DNA of 64,000 bases. It comes from Afipia sp. P52-10. GTDB taxonomy: Bacteria; Pseudomonadota; Alphaproteobacteria; Rhizobiales; Xanthobacteraceae. The stretch covers positions 212,460 through 276,459 of the forward strand of contig NZ_AZSJ01000003.1 in NCBI RefSeq assembly GCF_000516555.1, in the 5' to 3' direction. The number at the start of each line of letters is the position of its first letter. The stretch's first letter is position 1. Of the stretch, positions 35,972-46,188 are shown piece by piece. The translations under genes and the position numbers were made by a program. The notes below the pieces were generated by a model. It was not told where the DNA came from. It saw nothing but the letters and a program-made list of their open reading frames with translations, and ran no database searches.

Positions 35972-37795
35972 ATGGGAAAACGCGCTCAGTCCATTCTTCT
36001 CGTTTTGGCATCGCTCACGGTCGTTTGCGCGGTGACGTTTCTCGCGCAACGACTCTGGCGAGAGAACGGCCTGCGCTCATTGCAAGCGCTGAACGAACCG
36101 CGCGTTCAGCTCGTCGCCAATGCGGTCCGCGCCGAGATCAACCGGCAGGATCATCTGCCGGTGGTGCTCTCCTCCGATCCCGACGTGCAACAGGCACTCG
36201 CTCACCCGGACGACGCCGCGCTGCGCGAGAAGTTGAACGACAAGCTGCGGCTGATCAGCCATGAGGCTGATACCCGCTCGCTCTATATCGTCAACCCGTC
36301 GGGACAGGTCTTCGCCACCAACGATGCCGACAAGCCGGACCCCCAGCTTGGCCGCAACCTGAGCAGACGCCCCTACTTCCGCACGGCCGTCGAAGCCGGA
36401 CGAAGCGCCTTCCTCGGTGTCGAACCTGCCAGCGATCGGGTGCGCTATTACGTGGCGCACGCGATCGGCGACAGGCCGCTGCTCGGCGTCGCCGTTGTCC
36501 GCATCGAATTCGATACCATCGAAGCCGACTGGGAACGGGCCGGCGAGGACGTTCTGGTGACGGACCAGCGCGGCACCGTCTTTCTTGCCAGCGACGCCTC
36601 GTTCAAATACCGCCCGCTCAACACCGCACGCCAACCGCCGCCAAGCCAGCGCAACGCGGTCACCGGCCAGTATCCCGAGCATCACAAGGATCCGATCAAC
36701 TTCGTCGTCCTCGAACAACGCGGCGACGGTCAGATCATCCGGGTCGAAACCGGCGAAGGCGAACGGTCGTTCCTGTATCAGAGCGCCGCCCTGCCGGAAT
36801 TCGGCTGGACCGTGCATCGCCTGTCGGACCTCTCCACCATCGAGACCGATCGCCGCGACGGCGCGATCATCGGCGCGACGCTGTCAATCCTGGCGATCTC
36901 CGGCCTGTTCTACCTGCGCCAGCGGCAACAGGCGCTGGTGGCGGCACGCAAGGCCGGGGTCGAACTGTCCAACGAGGTGGCGAACCGCACCCGCGAATTG
37001 CGAGCGACCAACGAAGCGCTGCATCTGGAGGTCGAGGAGCGGCGGCGCACGGAAGCGCAGCTGCGCGATACCCAGAACTCGCTCGTGCAAGCCGGCAAGC
37101 TTGCCGCCCTGGGGCAGATGTCGGCGGCGATCGCGCATGAGATCAACCAGCCGCTTGCGGCCATCCGCACATTCGTCGCCAGCACGAAGATCTATTCGTC
37201 GCGCGGCGACGCCGGCAAAGTGGCGGCTAATCTCGACCTGATCAACAGCCTCGCCGAGCGCATGGCCAACATCACCTCCCATCTCAAGACGTTCGCGCGC
37301 AAGAGTGATCCCGGCAAGACCGAGGCCGTCGATGTCGAACGCGCGGTACAGGGCGCGATGCTGCTGATCGAGAGCCAGATTCGCCTCGCGGGCGTGACGA
37401 TCGAAACCAGCATCCCGCACCATGTCTTCGTCAGGGGGTATGCGGTGCAGCTCGAGCAGGTGATCGTCAACCTGCTGCAGAATGCAATGCACGCGGTGGC
37501 CCATGCGGAGAAGCCCGCGATCCGGCTCGACGTCACGGCGAGCGACACCACCGTCTGCATCACAGTGACCGACAACGGATCGGGAATTCCGAAGGAACAC
37601 CTCGACCAGATCTTCGACCCATTCTTCACCACCAAGGCGATCGGCAAAGGGCTGGGCCTGGGCCTGTCGATATCCTATGGCATTGTCCGCGACTTCAATG
37701 GTGAGATTCGCGCCGTCAACCGGGCCGAAGGCGGCGCGGAGATGATCATCGAGTTGCCAAGATACCATCCAGAAAGCGCAATGTTGCATGCCTGA
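35972..37795 (+). CDS. DctB-type sensor histidine kinase
   Basis: A 607-aa membrane kinase. TM1 is at about 6-28, a periplasmic double-Cache-like domain at about 30-290, and TM2 near 297-315 ([19 protein letters not shown]). A coiled coil, the HisKA H-box [15 protein letters not shown] (H389) and HATPase boxes ([37 protein letters not shown]) follow. DctB senses C4-dicarboxylates. The frame is open 57 codons upstream, but ATG 35972 starts directly before TM1. Its end overlaps the response regulator gene by 8 bp. The ligand is inferred from domain layout only. Confidence 0.85.
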   Translation: MGKRAQSILLVLASLTVVCAVTFLAQRLWRENGLRSLQALNEPRVQLVANAVRAEINRQDHLPVVLSSDPDVQQALAHPDDAALREKLNDKLRLISHEADTRSLYIVNPSGQVFATNDADKPDPQLGRNLSRRPYFRTAVEAGRSAFLGVEPASDRVRYYVAHAIGDRPLLGVAVVRIEFDTIEADWERAGEDVLVTDQRGTVFLASDASFKYRPLNTARQPPPSQRNAVTGQYPEHHKDPINFVVLEQRGDGQIIRVETGEGERSFLYQSAALPEFGWTVHRLSDLSTIETDRRDGAIIGATLSILAISGLFYLRQRQQALVAARKAGVELSNEVANRTRELRATNEALHLEVEERRRTEAQLRDTQNSLVQAGKLAALGQMSAAIAHEINQPLAAIRTFVASTKIYSSRGDAGKVAANLDLINSLAERMANITSHLKTFARKSDPGKTEAVDVERAVQGAMLLIESQIRLAGVTIETSIPHHVFVRGYAVQLEQVIVNLLQNAMHAVAHAEKPAIRLDVTASDTTVCITVTDNGSGIPKEHLDQIFDPFFTTKAIGKGLGLGLSISYGIVRDFNGEIRAVNRAEGGAEMIIELPRYHPESAMLHA

Positions 37796-39182
37796 CCGGA
37801 ACCGGGTTCTGCTCGTCGATGACGAGGCGCCAATGCTGCAGGCGATCGGCCAATGGCTCGACCTTGGCGGCTTCGAGGTCGAGGCGCACAGCCGCGCTTC
37901 GGCAGCGATCGATCGCGTCAATGCCGATTATGAAGGCATCGTGGTCACCGACCTGAAGATGGAAGGGACCGACGGCATGGCGCTGCTGCGGCATGCTCAG
38001 GAGGCCGATCCGGACCTGCCCGTGGTGATGATCACCGGCCATGGTGACATCCAGATTGCCGTGGAGGCGATGCGCCTTGGCGCCTACGACTTCGTGGAAA
38101 AGCCTTTCGAACCGGAGCGCTTCCTCGACATCGTGCGTCGCGCCAGCGAGAAGCGCCGCCTCGTGCTCGACAACCGCCGCCTGCGCAAGGCCGTCGCCGA
38201 GCCGCAACTCGCCTCGCGCATCATCGGCGCCTCGCGTGCAGCCGAATCGCTGCGTGCGCAGGTCGCCGAACTCGCGGCCGCCGATGTCAGCGTGGTGATC
38301 TATGGCGAGACCGGCGCCGGCAAGGACCTGATCGCGCGCTGCCTGCACGACTTCGGCCGGCGCAGTAAGCACAACTACGTCGCCATCAATTGCGCGGCGA
38401 TTCCCGAAACGATGGCGGAAAGCGAGTTCTTCGGTCATGACGCCGGGGCCTTCACCGGGGCGGTGAAAATGCGTCCCGGCAAGATCGAACACGCCCAGGG
38501 CGGCACGCTATTCCTCGACGAGATCGACAGCATGCCGCTGGCGGTGCAGGGCAAGCTGCTGCGCGTGCTGCAGGAACGGCAGATCGAGCGGCTCGGCTCG
38601 AACCGGAGCATCGCCGTCGATTTCCGCCCGATCGCCGCAAGCAAGATCGACCTGAAGGCCGCGCAAAGCGACAACCGCTTTCGCTCCGACCTCTATTACA
38701 GGCTTTGCGTGGCCGAAATCACCGTGCCGCCGCTGCGGCAGCGGCGCGACGATATCCTGCTGCTGTTCGAGTATTTCGCGCAAGGCTACGCCGACGCGCA
38801 CCGGCGGCCGTTCCGCCCCCTCAGCGTCGCGATGTCGGACAAGCTGCTGCGGCACGACTGGCCTGGAAACGTCCGCGAGTTGCGCAACACCGCCGAACGT
38901 TATGCACTCGGCCTCAATCGCACGCAGGCTCCGGTAGAGACCGAGACTGCGCTCACCCTTGCCGATCAGGTGGACGCTTTCGAACGAGCCACGATCGAAC
39001 AGAGCCTGATCGAGGCCGGCGGACGCATCAACATCGTCATGGAAAAGCTCGGCATTCCCCGCCGTACGCTGACAGACAAAATGACCAAGTACGGACTGGA
39101 CCGGCGCCGCTACACCGATAGCGATGAGCAAAAAACCGCACCCGATGGTACGGCAGTTGGCGGAAACCCGCCGAGCCCCTGA
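37788..39182 (+). CDS. DctD-type sigma-54 response regulator
   Basis: A 464-aa NtrC-family activator. The receiver domain has phospho-acceptor D55 in [12 protein letters not shown]. The AAA+ domain has Walker A GETGAGKD, the sigma-54 contact loop GAFTGA (220-225) and Walker [11 protein letters not shown]. The C-terminal Fis-type HTH is [19 protein letters not shown]. It pairs with the kinase encoded just upstream and should activate sigma-54 promoters, classically for a C4-dicarboxylate carrier. No dctA or TRAP carrier gene is present in the window, so its targets lie elsewhere. Confidence 0.9.
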   Translation: MPDRNRVLLVDDEAPMLQAIGQWLDLGGFEVEAHSRASAAIDRVNADYEGIVVTDLKMEGTDGMALLRHAQEADPDLPVVMITGHGDIQIAVEAMRLGAYDFVEKPFEPERFLDIVRRASEKRRLVLDNRRLRKAVAEPQLASRIIGASRAAESLRAQVAELAAADVSVVIYGETGAGKDLIARCLHDFGRRSKHNYVAINCAAIPETMAESEFFGHDAGAFTGAVKMRPGKIEHAQGGTLFLDEIDSMPLAVQGKLLRVLQERQIERLGSNRSIAVDFRPIAASKIDLKAAQSDNRFRSDLYYRLCVAEITVPPLRQRRDDILLLFEYFAQGYADAHRRPFRPLSVAMSDKLLRHDWPGNVRELRNTAERYALGLNRTQAPVETETALTLADQVDAFERATIEQSLIEAGGRINIVMEKLGIPRRTLTDKMTKYGLDRRRYTDSDEQKTAPDGTAVGGNPPSP

Positions 39183-39346
39183 CAATCCACAGATAGTTCG
39201 TTATAACACGCTGAAAAGATTTGGGAAAATTTGACGCAGCGGCGCGGCCATGGCACGCCTGTTGCTGATGGTGGCGCTAGGGTGAGGCGGCGCTGAAATC
39301 GGCTTCCGGCCAACCATTGTCCGGCTTTCAACGTTGTCCTGAGCCT

Positions 39347-40912
39347 ATGTCGAAGTGTCTCGTTCGGAATTCTGCCGCGGGTCCCACGCCAACGCGCCGC
39401 TTGCCGCGTTCGCGCTGGCGCCTGATCGGTTGCGCGCTGTCGCCGGTGATGCTGCTGACGGCCTGCACCGTCGGTCCTGACTTCAAATCACCGGAGCCGC
39501 CGGCCTCCCAAGGTTATCGGCCTGGCGAGAAGCTCGCGAGCTCCACCGATGTTCCGGGCCGCTGGTGGGAGCGCTTCCGCTCGCGCCCGCTCAACGAGCT
39601 GATCTACGACGGCCTTGCCAACAACACCGACCTGCATGCGGCGGAAGCGGCATTGCGTGTCGCCCAGGCCAATGCTCTGGCGCAACGCGGCGCGCTGTTC
39701 CCGGAGATCACCGCGGGCTTCAACAGCAATCGCCAGCTTACGCCAACCGAAGCGGTGACGACCAACGCCGCGTCCGGGGCCAGCCTCTACAGCGTGCACA
39801 CCGCACAGGTGAGCGTGTCCTTCGTGCCGGACGTCTTCGGCGGCACGCGACGGCAGATCGAATCCTCCGACGCGCAGGTGGAGATGCAGGCCTTCCAGCG
39901 TGAGGGCGTGTTCCTGACGTTGTCCGCGAACATCGCACTCGCGGCCATTCAGGAAGCTTCGCTGCGCGGCCAGATCGCCGCGACACAGCGGCTGATCGAT
40001 CTGCAGGTCCAGTCGCTCAACCTGCTCAAGATCCAGAACGAGCGCGGCCAGATCGCCATGCCCGATGTGGTCGCCCAGGAGACTGCAGTGGCGCAGGCCC
40101 GCCTGCTGCTGCCGGGGCTGGAGAAACAACTGAATCAGCAGCGGCATCTGCTCGCCTATCTGACCGGACGGCTGCCGAGCGATCCGCTGCCGGCGACATT
40201 CCAGTTGTCGTCGTTCCGCCTGCCCCGCCCGTTGCCGCGAACCCTGCCCGCCGACTTGATCCGGCAACGACCCGACGTGCGCGCCGCCGAATCGAACCTG
40301 CATGCCGTGAACGCGCAGATCGGCGTCGCCATCGCAGCCCGCCTGCCGCAGATCGCGCTGACCGCCAATGCCGGCAGCAGCGCCTCGACGATCGCCAGCT
40401 TGTTTTCACCGCACACGGCGTTCTGGATGGCCGCCGGCAGCGTGGCCCAGACTGTCTTCGATGCCGGAATCCGCGAACAGAAGCAGCGCGCGGCGGAAGC
40501 AGCCACCGACCAGGCGCTCGCGCAGTACCGAAGCGCCGTGCTTGCGGCTTGCCAGAACGTCGCCGACGTTCTGCGCGCGCTGGAAGCCGACGAGCGGACC
40601 TTGAATGCCGCCATTGCCGCTGAGCGCTCGGCCGAGCAGAGCATCACGCTGGCCCGCGCGCAGATCGAGCGCGGTCAAGTCGCCATCTCGGTGCTGATCA
40701 CCGCCCAGCAGGCCTTCCTGCAGGCATCCTTGGCGCGAGTGCAGGCGCAGGCCGGACGCCTGGCCGATACCGTCGCCTTGTTTCAGGCGCTCGGCGGCGG
40801 CTGGTGGAACCGGATCGAGGTCGATCCGCGCGTTGAGGCTTTCAACGCTGCGCTCGAGAAGACGCAAGCGCGCGCCCAAGCGGCGCAGGCCGACGCCGCG
40901 ACCGCCCAGTAA
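39347..40912 (+). CDS. Outer-membrane efflux lipoprotein (OprM/NodT family)
   Basis: A 521-aa RND-type outer-membrane factor. The lipobox LLTAC follows a basic N-terminus and hydrophobic stretch, so the mature protein starts at a lipidated Cys (CTVGPDFKSPEPP). Two OEP repeats follow, with helices such as LHAAEAALRVAQANALAQRG and the barrel/helix junction IRQRPDVRAAESNLHAVNAQIGVAIAARLPQIALTA. The start is chosen at ATG 39347; a TTG 10 codons earlier is possible. No pump or adaptor gene is adjacent, so it is an orphan channel. The MdtA/C-like pump near 57-61 kb lacks its own channel and could use it. Confidence 0.85.
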   Translation: MSKCLVRNSAAGPTPTRRLPRSRWRLIGCALSPVMLLTACTVGPDFKSPEPPASQGYRPGEKLASSTDVPGRWWERFRSRPLNELIYDGLANNTDLHAAEAALRVAQANALAQRGALFPEITAGFNSNRQLTPTEAVTTNAASGASLYSVHTAQVSVSFVPDVFGGTRRQIESSDAQVEMQAFQREGVFLTLSANIALAAIQEASLRGQIAATQRLIDLQVQSLNLLKIQNERGQIAMPDVVAQETAVAQARLLLPGLEKQLNQQRHLLAYLTGRLPSDPLPATFQLSSFRLPRPLPRTLPADLIRQRPDVRAAESNLHAVNAQIGVAIAARLPQIALTANAGSSASTIASLFSPHTAFWMAAGSVAQTVFDAGIREQKQRAAEAATDQALAQYRSAVLAACQNVADVLRALEADERTLNAAIAAERSAEQSITLARAQIERGQVAISVLITAQQAFLQASLARVQAQAGRLADTVALFQALGGGWWNRIEVDPRVEAFNAALEKTQARAQAAQADAATAQ

Positions 40913-40959
40913 CTCCGCGATGACCGCGGCCATGGGAAAGTCCGCACCGCCGGCAACGG

Positions 40960-41544
40960 TTATGCCGCAGCGATCGCAGTGAGGAATTCACGCGCGCGCG
41001 CGGCTGGTGGACCGACATTGACGATCTCGACATCGGCAATCACCTCGGACCCACCCACCGCCCGGTTCAACCGATCCGCCAGCTTGCCGTCGCTGGCACG
41101 GCCGCGCGTGGCCAGCCGTTCCGCCAGCACATCCGGCGGTGCGGTGACCATCACCACGCAGACGTTCGCATAGCGCTTGCGGGCCTCTGCGACGATCATG
41201 CGCGAGACGTTGACCACGACGACCCTGCCCGCACGAATGTCCGCGTCGATGGCTGCGCGCAGTCCATACTTCAACCCGTGCGCCTGCCACCACAATGCAA
41301 ACGCACCATCCGCTTGCGCCCGATCGAATGCAGGCTCGGACATGAACTCGTTCCGCTCGTGGGCCGACGCGGCGCGTGTCACGGTCCGGCGCGGAAACAC
41401 GAGCTCCGGACGCTCTCGGCAGGCCTCGCGCGCCAGTCCGATCAACGTATCCTTGCCGGCACCGCTCGGGCCCACCACCAGTACGAGCCGTCCGGGGCCA
41501 ATCCCTTCCTCAGCACGGTCAGCGATGGTTTCGGCCATGCTCAC
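40960..41544 (-). CDS. phnN: Ribose 1,5-bisphosphate phosphokinase PhnN
   Basis: A 194-aa guanylate-kinase-like ATPase that makes PRPP from ribose 1,5-bisphosphate, the last salvage step of the C-P lyase route. The P-loop is VVGPSGAGKDTL (about 22-33). The start is GTG 41544, overlapping the phnM stop (GTGA); ATG 41538 is an alternative two codons on. It is the last gene of phnGHIJKLMN. Confidence 0.9.
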   Translation of the reverse strand: MSMAETIADRAEEGIGPGRLVLVVGPSGAGKDTLIGLAREACRERPELVFPRRTVTRAASAHERNEFMSEPAFDRAQADGAFALWWQAHGLKYGLRAAIDADIRAGRVVVVNVSRMIVAEARKRYANVCVVMVTAPPDVLAERLATRGRASDGKLADRLNRAVGGSEVIADVEIVNVGPPAARAREFLTAIAAA

Positions 41545-42719
41545 GCGACCCGATGCCCCTCGCGCCAGACGCTGCGCACCACCGGCAGATTGCCCGCCAC
41601 ATGCACGCGGATGATGTCGGCGCGTTTTCCGACCGCAATCTCGCCGCGATCGTTCAGGCCAACCGCCTCAGCCGGCGTCTTGGTGACAGTCCGCACCGCC
41701 TGCGGCAGGTCGATCGCCGGTGCGCGCTCCGGCAACTGCAAGGCGCCCATCAACAGGCTGGACGGGATGTAGTCCGACGACAAGATGTCCAGGAATCCTT
41801 CGCGCGCGAGGTCGACCGCAGCAATGTTACCGGAATGCGACCCACCGCGCACCACGTTCGGCGCGCCCATCAGGATGCTGATGCCGGCGGCATGCAGACC
41901 GGCCGCCGCCTCGAAGGTGGTCGGAAACTCGGCGACCACCACACGGTCGCGGATCGCATCGGCGACGTTCTGCTCGGTGGTGTCGTCATGGCTCGCCAAC
42001 GGCACGTTCAACCGCTGCGCCAACGCAACGATCTCGCGCATGTTGGCGGCCGCATACGTCTTCTGGTATTCGAACCGTTTGGCAAACAGCACGTCGAGCT
42101 CGGCATCGCTCATGCCGCCTTTCTTGCCACGATAGTAGGTCCGCAGTTTCTCCTCGTCGCGGAACTGGCGCTGCCCGGGCGTATGATCCATCAGCGACAT
42201 CAATCGCACGTCGGGGCGCCCGGCCAGCAAGGTCGCATCCGCCACGACACTCGGCATCGGAATCTCGCAGCGCAGGTGCAAGAAGTGATCGGCGCGCAGC
42301 AAGTTGGCCGCACGCGCCCTGGCGATCGCATCCGCCAGCACGGCCGACTGACCATCGACCTCCTCCGCACCCTCCTCACGCCAGACCCGCAGCGAGTCGA
42401 GCACGGTGGTAATCCCGCTCGTCGCAAGCTGGCCATCATAGGAGACGACCGCAGCCACCGGATCCCAATAGACCTTGGGCCGGGGCACGTAATGCGCCTC
42501 GATGTGGTCGGTGTGCAACTCGACGAGGCCCGGCATCAGCATGTCGCCCGCCACGTCGAGGCTTGCGCCCGGCGCATCGCCCTCGCCGAACTCGGCTATC
42601 CGCCCATTGGCAAAAGCCAGCCAGCCGCGCTCGATCATCCCGTCGCTCAGCACAAGGCGGGCATTGCCCAGAACTGTGTCGGTCTGCTGGTCTGCTTGCT
42701 TGGCCGTCATTTCGAACAT
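41541..42719 (-). CDS. phnM: RPnTP diphosphatase PhnM (copy 1)
   Basis: A 392-aa amidohydrolase-family enzyme that cleaves alpha-D-ribose 1-methylphosphonate 5-triphosphate to the 5-phosphate and diphosphate. Metal-site motifs are LVELHTDHIEAHYVPRP near the N-terminus, FLHLRCEI, PLASHDDTTEQNVADA and LSSDYIPSSL. The ATG at 42719 fits an AGGAG ten bases upstream; in-frame starts at 42728 and TTG 42737 (overlapping the phnL stop) are possible. It lies in the main lyase operon; a second, diverged copy is at 52635. Confidence 0.92.
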   Translation of the reverse strand: MFEMTAKQADQQTDTVLGNARLVLSDGMIERGWLAFANGRIAEFGEGDAPGASLDVAGDMLMPGLVELHTDHIEAHYVPRPKVYWDPVAAVVSYDGQLATSGITTVLDSLRVWREEGAEEVDGQSAVLADAIARARAANLLRADHFLHLRCEIPMPSVVADATLLAGRPDVRLMSLMDHTPGQRQFRDEEKLRTYYRGKKGGMSDAELDVLFAKRFEYQKTYAAANMREIVALAQRLNVPLASHDDTTEQNVADAIRDRVVVAEFPTTFEAAAGLHAAGISILMGAPNVVRGGSHSGNIAAVDLAREGFLDILSSDYIPSSLLMGALQLPERAPAIDLPQAVRTVTKTPAEAVGLNDRGEIAVGKRADIIRVHVAGNLPVVRSVWREGHRVA

Positions 42720-42733
42720 GTCGCTCATGCTCC

Positions 42734-43432
42734 TCAAGCCGCGGCCGCGAACCCGGCAACATCGATCAGCCGATCGGCGATCCGCGCACGTACATCGTCA
42801 TCGTGCACGATTGCCAGCATCGCGGTGCCGGTCCGTTTGCGCTCGCCGATCAGTTCGACGACGATCGCGCGGTTGATGGCGTCGAGCGAGGCGGTCGGCT
42901 CATCGAGCAGCAGGATCGGCCGTTCGGAAACGAAGCCACGCGCGATGTTGACCCGCTGCTGCTCGCCGCCGGAGAAAGTCGCCGGCGGCAAGCTCCAGAG
43001 CCGCTCGGCAATGTTGAGACGCGTCAGCAAGGCTCCCGCGCGTTCGTGCGCCTCCTCGCGGGCAACGCCGGCGGCGATCAGCGGCTCGGCCACCACATCC
43101 AGCGCCGGCACGCGCGGCACCGCGCGCAAGAACTGGCTGACATAGCCAATCGTGTCACGACGCAGCTCCAGCACCTGGCGCGGCTCGGCATGCGCGATGT
43201 CGATGGACCGACCGTGATGGCGAATACCGATCTGCCCTGCATCGCACCGGTAGTTGCCAAAGATCATCTTCAGAATCGACGACTTGCCCGCGCCGGAGGG
43301 TCCCCCAAGCACCACACACTCGCCGGCATCGACATGGAACGACACGTTGGCCACGACAGGCAGGCGCACGCCGCCCTGCAAATGCATTGTGAAGGCCTTT
43401 GCCGCATTCGAAACCTGGATCATTGCGGTCAT
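42734..43432 (-). CDS. phnL: C-P lyase complex ATPase PhnL
   Basis: A 232-aa ABC-type ATPase. Walker A is GGPSGAGKSS, the signature FSGGEQQRVNIARGF and Walker B ILLLDEPTASLD. PhnL belongs to the lyase core pathway rather than to transport. With PhnI, PhnG and PhnH it supports coupling of the phosphonate to ATP ribose. It has a Cys-free nucleotide fold of normal length. Located seven bases after phnK and overlapping the possible early start of phnM. Confidence 0.92.
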   Translation of the reverse strand: MTAMIQVSNAAKAFTMHLQGGVRLPVVANVSFHVDAGECVVLGGPSGAGKSSILKMIFGNYRCDAGQIGIRHHGRSIDIAHAEPRQVLELRRDTIGYVSQFLRAVPRVPALDVVAEPLIAAGVAREEAHERAGALLTRLNIAERLWSLPPATFSGGEQQRVNIARGFVSERPILLLDEPTASLDAINRAIVVELIGERKRTGTAMLAIVHDDDVRARIADRLIDVAGFAAAA

Positions 43433-43439
43433 TTCATCC

Positions 43440-44222
43440 TCACGCGGGCAGAATCGACGAGACGAGCAGTTGGGTATAGGGCTTGCGCGGATCGTCCAAC
43501 ACCTGATCGGTGAGGCCGGCCTCGATCACGCGTCCCTCCTTCATCACCATGATCCGGTGCGACAGCAGCCGGGCGACAGCCAGGTCGTGGGTGACGATGA
43601 TCACCGCAAGGCCCAGCTCGGCAACGAGGCCGCGCAACAGGTCGAGCAGGCGCGCCTGCACCGAGACGTCGAGGCCGCCGGTCGGCTCGTCCATGAAGAT
43701 CAGCCGCGGCTGGGTAACGAGATTGCGGGCGATCTGCAGCCGCTGGCGCATGCCCCCCGAATAGGTGCGCGGCGAATCGTCGATGCGGCCGACCTCGATC
43801 TCCACCCGGCGCAACCACGATTCGGCCGTGTTGCGGATCTTGCCGTAGTGCTGCCAGCCGACAGCCATCAGCCGCTCGCCGACATTGGCGCCGGCGGACA
43901 CCTTCATGCGCAGGCCCATCGCCGGATCCTGATGGACGTAGCCCCAATCGGTGCGGAACAGAAAACGGCGCTCGGCCTCGCCGAGGCTCGTCAGATCCCG
44001 CGTCGCGCCATCGCGCATGCGGTAGCAGACGCGACCGGTGGTGGGCTCCATCTGCGTCGAGAGCATCTGCAGCAACGTCGACTTTCCGGAGCCGGATTCG
44101 CCGACGATGGCCAGCACCTCGCCCTCATGAAGCGTAAACGATACGTCACGACACGCCAGATGCCGGCCGTAGGTCTTTCCGAGGCTATCAGCAATCAGCA
44201 GCGGTTGATCGACGGCACTCAT
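43440..44222 (-). CDS. phnK: C-P lyase complex ATPase PhnK
   Basis: A 260-aa ABC-type ATPase that docks on the PhnGHIJ core. Walker A is GESGSGKST, with signature YSGGMRQRLQIARNL and Walker B LIFMDEPTGGLD. The conserved segment LFRTDWGYVHQDPAMGLRM is typical of PhnK as opposed to oligopeptide-transport ATPases. Four-base overlap with phnJ. Confidence 0.93.
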   Translation of the reverse strand: MSAVDQPLLIADSLGKTYGRHLACRDVSFTLHEGEVLAIVGESGSGKSTLLQMLSTQMEPTTGRVCYRMRDGATRDLTSLGEAERRFLFRTDWGYVHQDPAMGLRMKVSAGANVGERLMAVGWQHYGKIRNTAESWLRRVEIEVGRIDDSPRTYSGGMRQRLQIARNLVTQPRLIFMDEPTGGLDVSVQARLLDLLRGLVAELGLAVIIVTHDLAVARLLSHRIMVMKEGRVIEAGLTDQVLDDPRKPYTQLLVSSILPA

Positions 44223-45085
44223 TCTGCTGCCTCCGGTTGGACGCCGCGACAGCCTGTGGCACGACGTGTTTCGCAGTGATCAGTATCGGAGCAGACGAAC
44301 ATCCGTCCGCCCCTGTCGTCGATCACCACCTCATCGAGATAGGAATCATCGGCGCCGCACAACGTACATGGCGCATTGTGCCGGTAGCGCTCGAACGGAT
44401 GGTCCTCGAAATCGAGCGAGACCACGGTCGTATAGGGCGGCACCGCATAGATCCGCTTCTCGCGACCTGCGCCGAACAGCTGCAACGCCGGACAATCGTT
44501 CATCTTCGGATTGTCAAACTTCGGCGTCGGCGACGGGTCCATCACATAGCGGGCATTGACCTTCACTGGATAGGCATAGCTCGTGGCGATATGGCCGTGA
44601 CGGGCGATGTCCTCGTACAACTTCACATGCATCAGCCCGTATTCGGCGAGCGCGTGCATCCGCCGCGTCTCCGTCTCGCGCGGCTCGAGGAAGCGCAAGG
44701 GCTCCGGGATCGGCACCTGATAGACCAGCACCTGCCCTGCATGCAGCGCCGCTTCCGGAATCCGATGCCGGGTCTGGATCACCGTCGCGTCCGTCGTGCT
44801 GGTGGTGGTGGCGACGCCAGCGGTCTTCTCGAAGAACTTGCGGATCGAGATCGCGTTGGTGGTGTCGTCGGAACCCTGATCGATCACCTTCAATACGTCA
44901 TCATGACCCAAGATCGACGCCGTCACCTGTACACCACCCGTGCCCCAGCCATATGGCATCGGCATCTCGCGGCTCGCGAACGGCACCTGATAGCCGGGAA
45001 TTGCGATCGCCTTCAGGATCGCCCGGCGGATCATCCGTTTGGTCTGTTCGTCGAGATAGGCGAAGTTATAAGCTGGCGCGTTCAT
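44219..45085 (-). CDS. phnJ: C-P lyase catalytic subunit PhnJ
   Basis: A 288-aa radical SAM enzyme that breaks the carbon-phosphorus bond of ribose 1-phosphonate 5-phosphate, releasing the alkane and a cyclic ribose phosphate. The defining C-x2-C-x21-C-x5-C pattern is intact: C240, C243, C265 and C271, nearly the same positions as in E. coli. The frame is open another 113 codons upstream inside phnI; ATG 45085 overlaps the phnI stop (ATGA) and matches the family start. Confidence 0.96.
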   Translation of the reverse strand: MNAPAYNFAYLDEQTKRMIRRAILKAIAIPGYQVPFASREMPMPYGWGTGGVQVTASILGHDDVLKVIDQGSDDTTNAISIRKFFEKTAGVATTTSTTDATVIQTRHRIPEAALHAGQVLVYQVPIPEPLRFLEPRETETRRMHALAEYGLMHVKLYEDIARHGHIATSYAYPVKVNARYVMDPSPTPKFDNPKMNDCPALQLFGAGREKRIYAVPPYTTVVSLDFEDHPFERYRHNAPCTLCGADDSYLDEVVIDDRGGRMFVCSDTDHCETRRATGCRGVQPEAAE

Positions 45086-46185
45086 TCCGCGGCCTCCTGC
45101 ACGGCGGCAGATTCTGCCGCTTTGACGAAATCGACGCGCAGCTTGCGCAGCAGGCCGAGTTCGGACTGGAAATCGACGTAATGCGGCAACTTCAGATGCT
45201 CGACGAAACCGGTGGCCTGCACGTTGTCCGAATGCGACAGCACGAACTCCTCGTCCTGCGCGGGCGCGGTGACATCCTCGCCCAGTTCGCGAGCACGCAA
45301 CGCGCGATCCACCAGCGCCATCGACATCGTCTTGCGTTCGGCTTGACCGAAAGCGAGACCGTACCCACGGGTGAAGCACGGTGGCTCCGTGGCCGAGCCC
45401 TTGAACTGGTTGACCATCTGACATTCGGTCAGCTCGATTGAACCGAGCGGCACGGCAAAGCCTGCATCCTCCGCAAAGAACTCGACCTCCACTTCGCCGA
45501 AACGAATTTCGCCCGCGAACGGATGGGTGCGGCCGTAACCGCGCTGCGTCGAGTAGCCAAGCGCGAGCAGGAAGCCTTCGTCGCCGCGAGCAAGATTCTG
45601 CAGACGCAGGTCGCGCTCGGCCGGGAAATCCAACGGCTCACGGGTCAGATCACCGACTGGCCTTTCAGGGTCGCCCGCAGGCGACGGTTCGATCAAGCCG
45701 TCACGGCCGAGGATATCGGTGACGCGCGGCATTGCACCGATATCGGCCTCGGCCACCGCAGGCGCTTGCCGCGCGGTTTCGCCGGTCAATGCCGGATCGA
45801 GCAGACGGTGCGTGTAATCGAAGGTCGGCCCCAGCACCTGGCCGCCCGGGACATCCTTGAAGGTGGATGAGATCCGCCGCGCCACCCGCATTGCCCCAGT
45901 CTCGACCGGCTCGGTGGCGCCGAAGCGTGGCAGCGTGGCGCGGAACGCACGCAGCAGGAAGATCGCCTCGATCAGATCGCCCCGCGCCTGCTTGATCGCC
46001 AGCGCCGCAAGCTCGCGATCGTAAAGCGATCCCTCCGTCATCACCCGGTCAACGCCCAGGCTGAGCTGTTCGGAAATCTGCGCCAGCGATAGCTCCGGCA
46101 CATTCGGATCACCGCGGCGCTCATGCGCCAGCAGCCGATGCGCGTTCTCGATGGCACGTTCGCCGCCCTTCACCGCCACATACAT
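45082..46185 (-). CDS. phnI: C-P lyase subunit PhnI
   Basis: A 367-aa core subunit that, with PhnG, PhnH and PhnL, forms ribose 1-phosphonate 5-triphosphate from ATP and the phosphonate; alone it can act as a nucleosidase. The N-terminus MYVAVKGGERAIENAHRLL is the highly conserved PhnI start. Other family stretches are EGSLYDRELAALAIKQARGDLIEAIFLLRAFR and LALGYSTQRGYGRTHPFAGEIR. It starts three bases after phnH and overlaps phnJ. Confidence 0.95.
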   Translation of the reverse strand: MYVAVKGGERAIENAHRLLAHERRGDPNVPELSLAQISEQLSLGVDRVMTEGSLYDRELAALAIKQARGDLIEAIFLLRAFRATLPRFGATEPVETGAMRVARRISSTFKDVPGGQVLGPTFDYTHRLLDPALTGETARQAPAVAEADIGAMPRVTDILGRDGLIEPSPAGDPERPVGDLTREPLDFPAERDLRLQNLARGDEGFLLALGYSTQRGYGRTHPFAGEIRFGEVEVEFFAEDAGFAVPLGSIELTECQMVNQFKGSATEPPCFTRGYGLAFGQAERKTMSMALVDRALRARELGEDVTAPAQDEEFVLSHSDNVQATGFVEHLKLPHYVDFQSELGLLRKLRVDFVKAAESAAVQEAAE

Positions 46186-46188
46186 GCT

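Noticed and set aside
45086-45424. N-terminal extension of phnJ
   Set aside because: It lies inside phnI in another frame; the PhnJ family start and the ATGA overlap fix the start at 45085.
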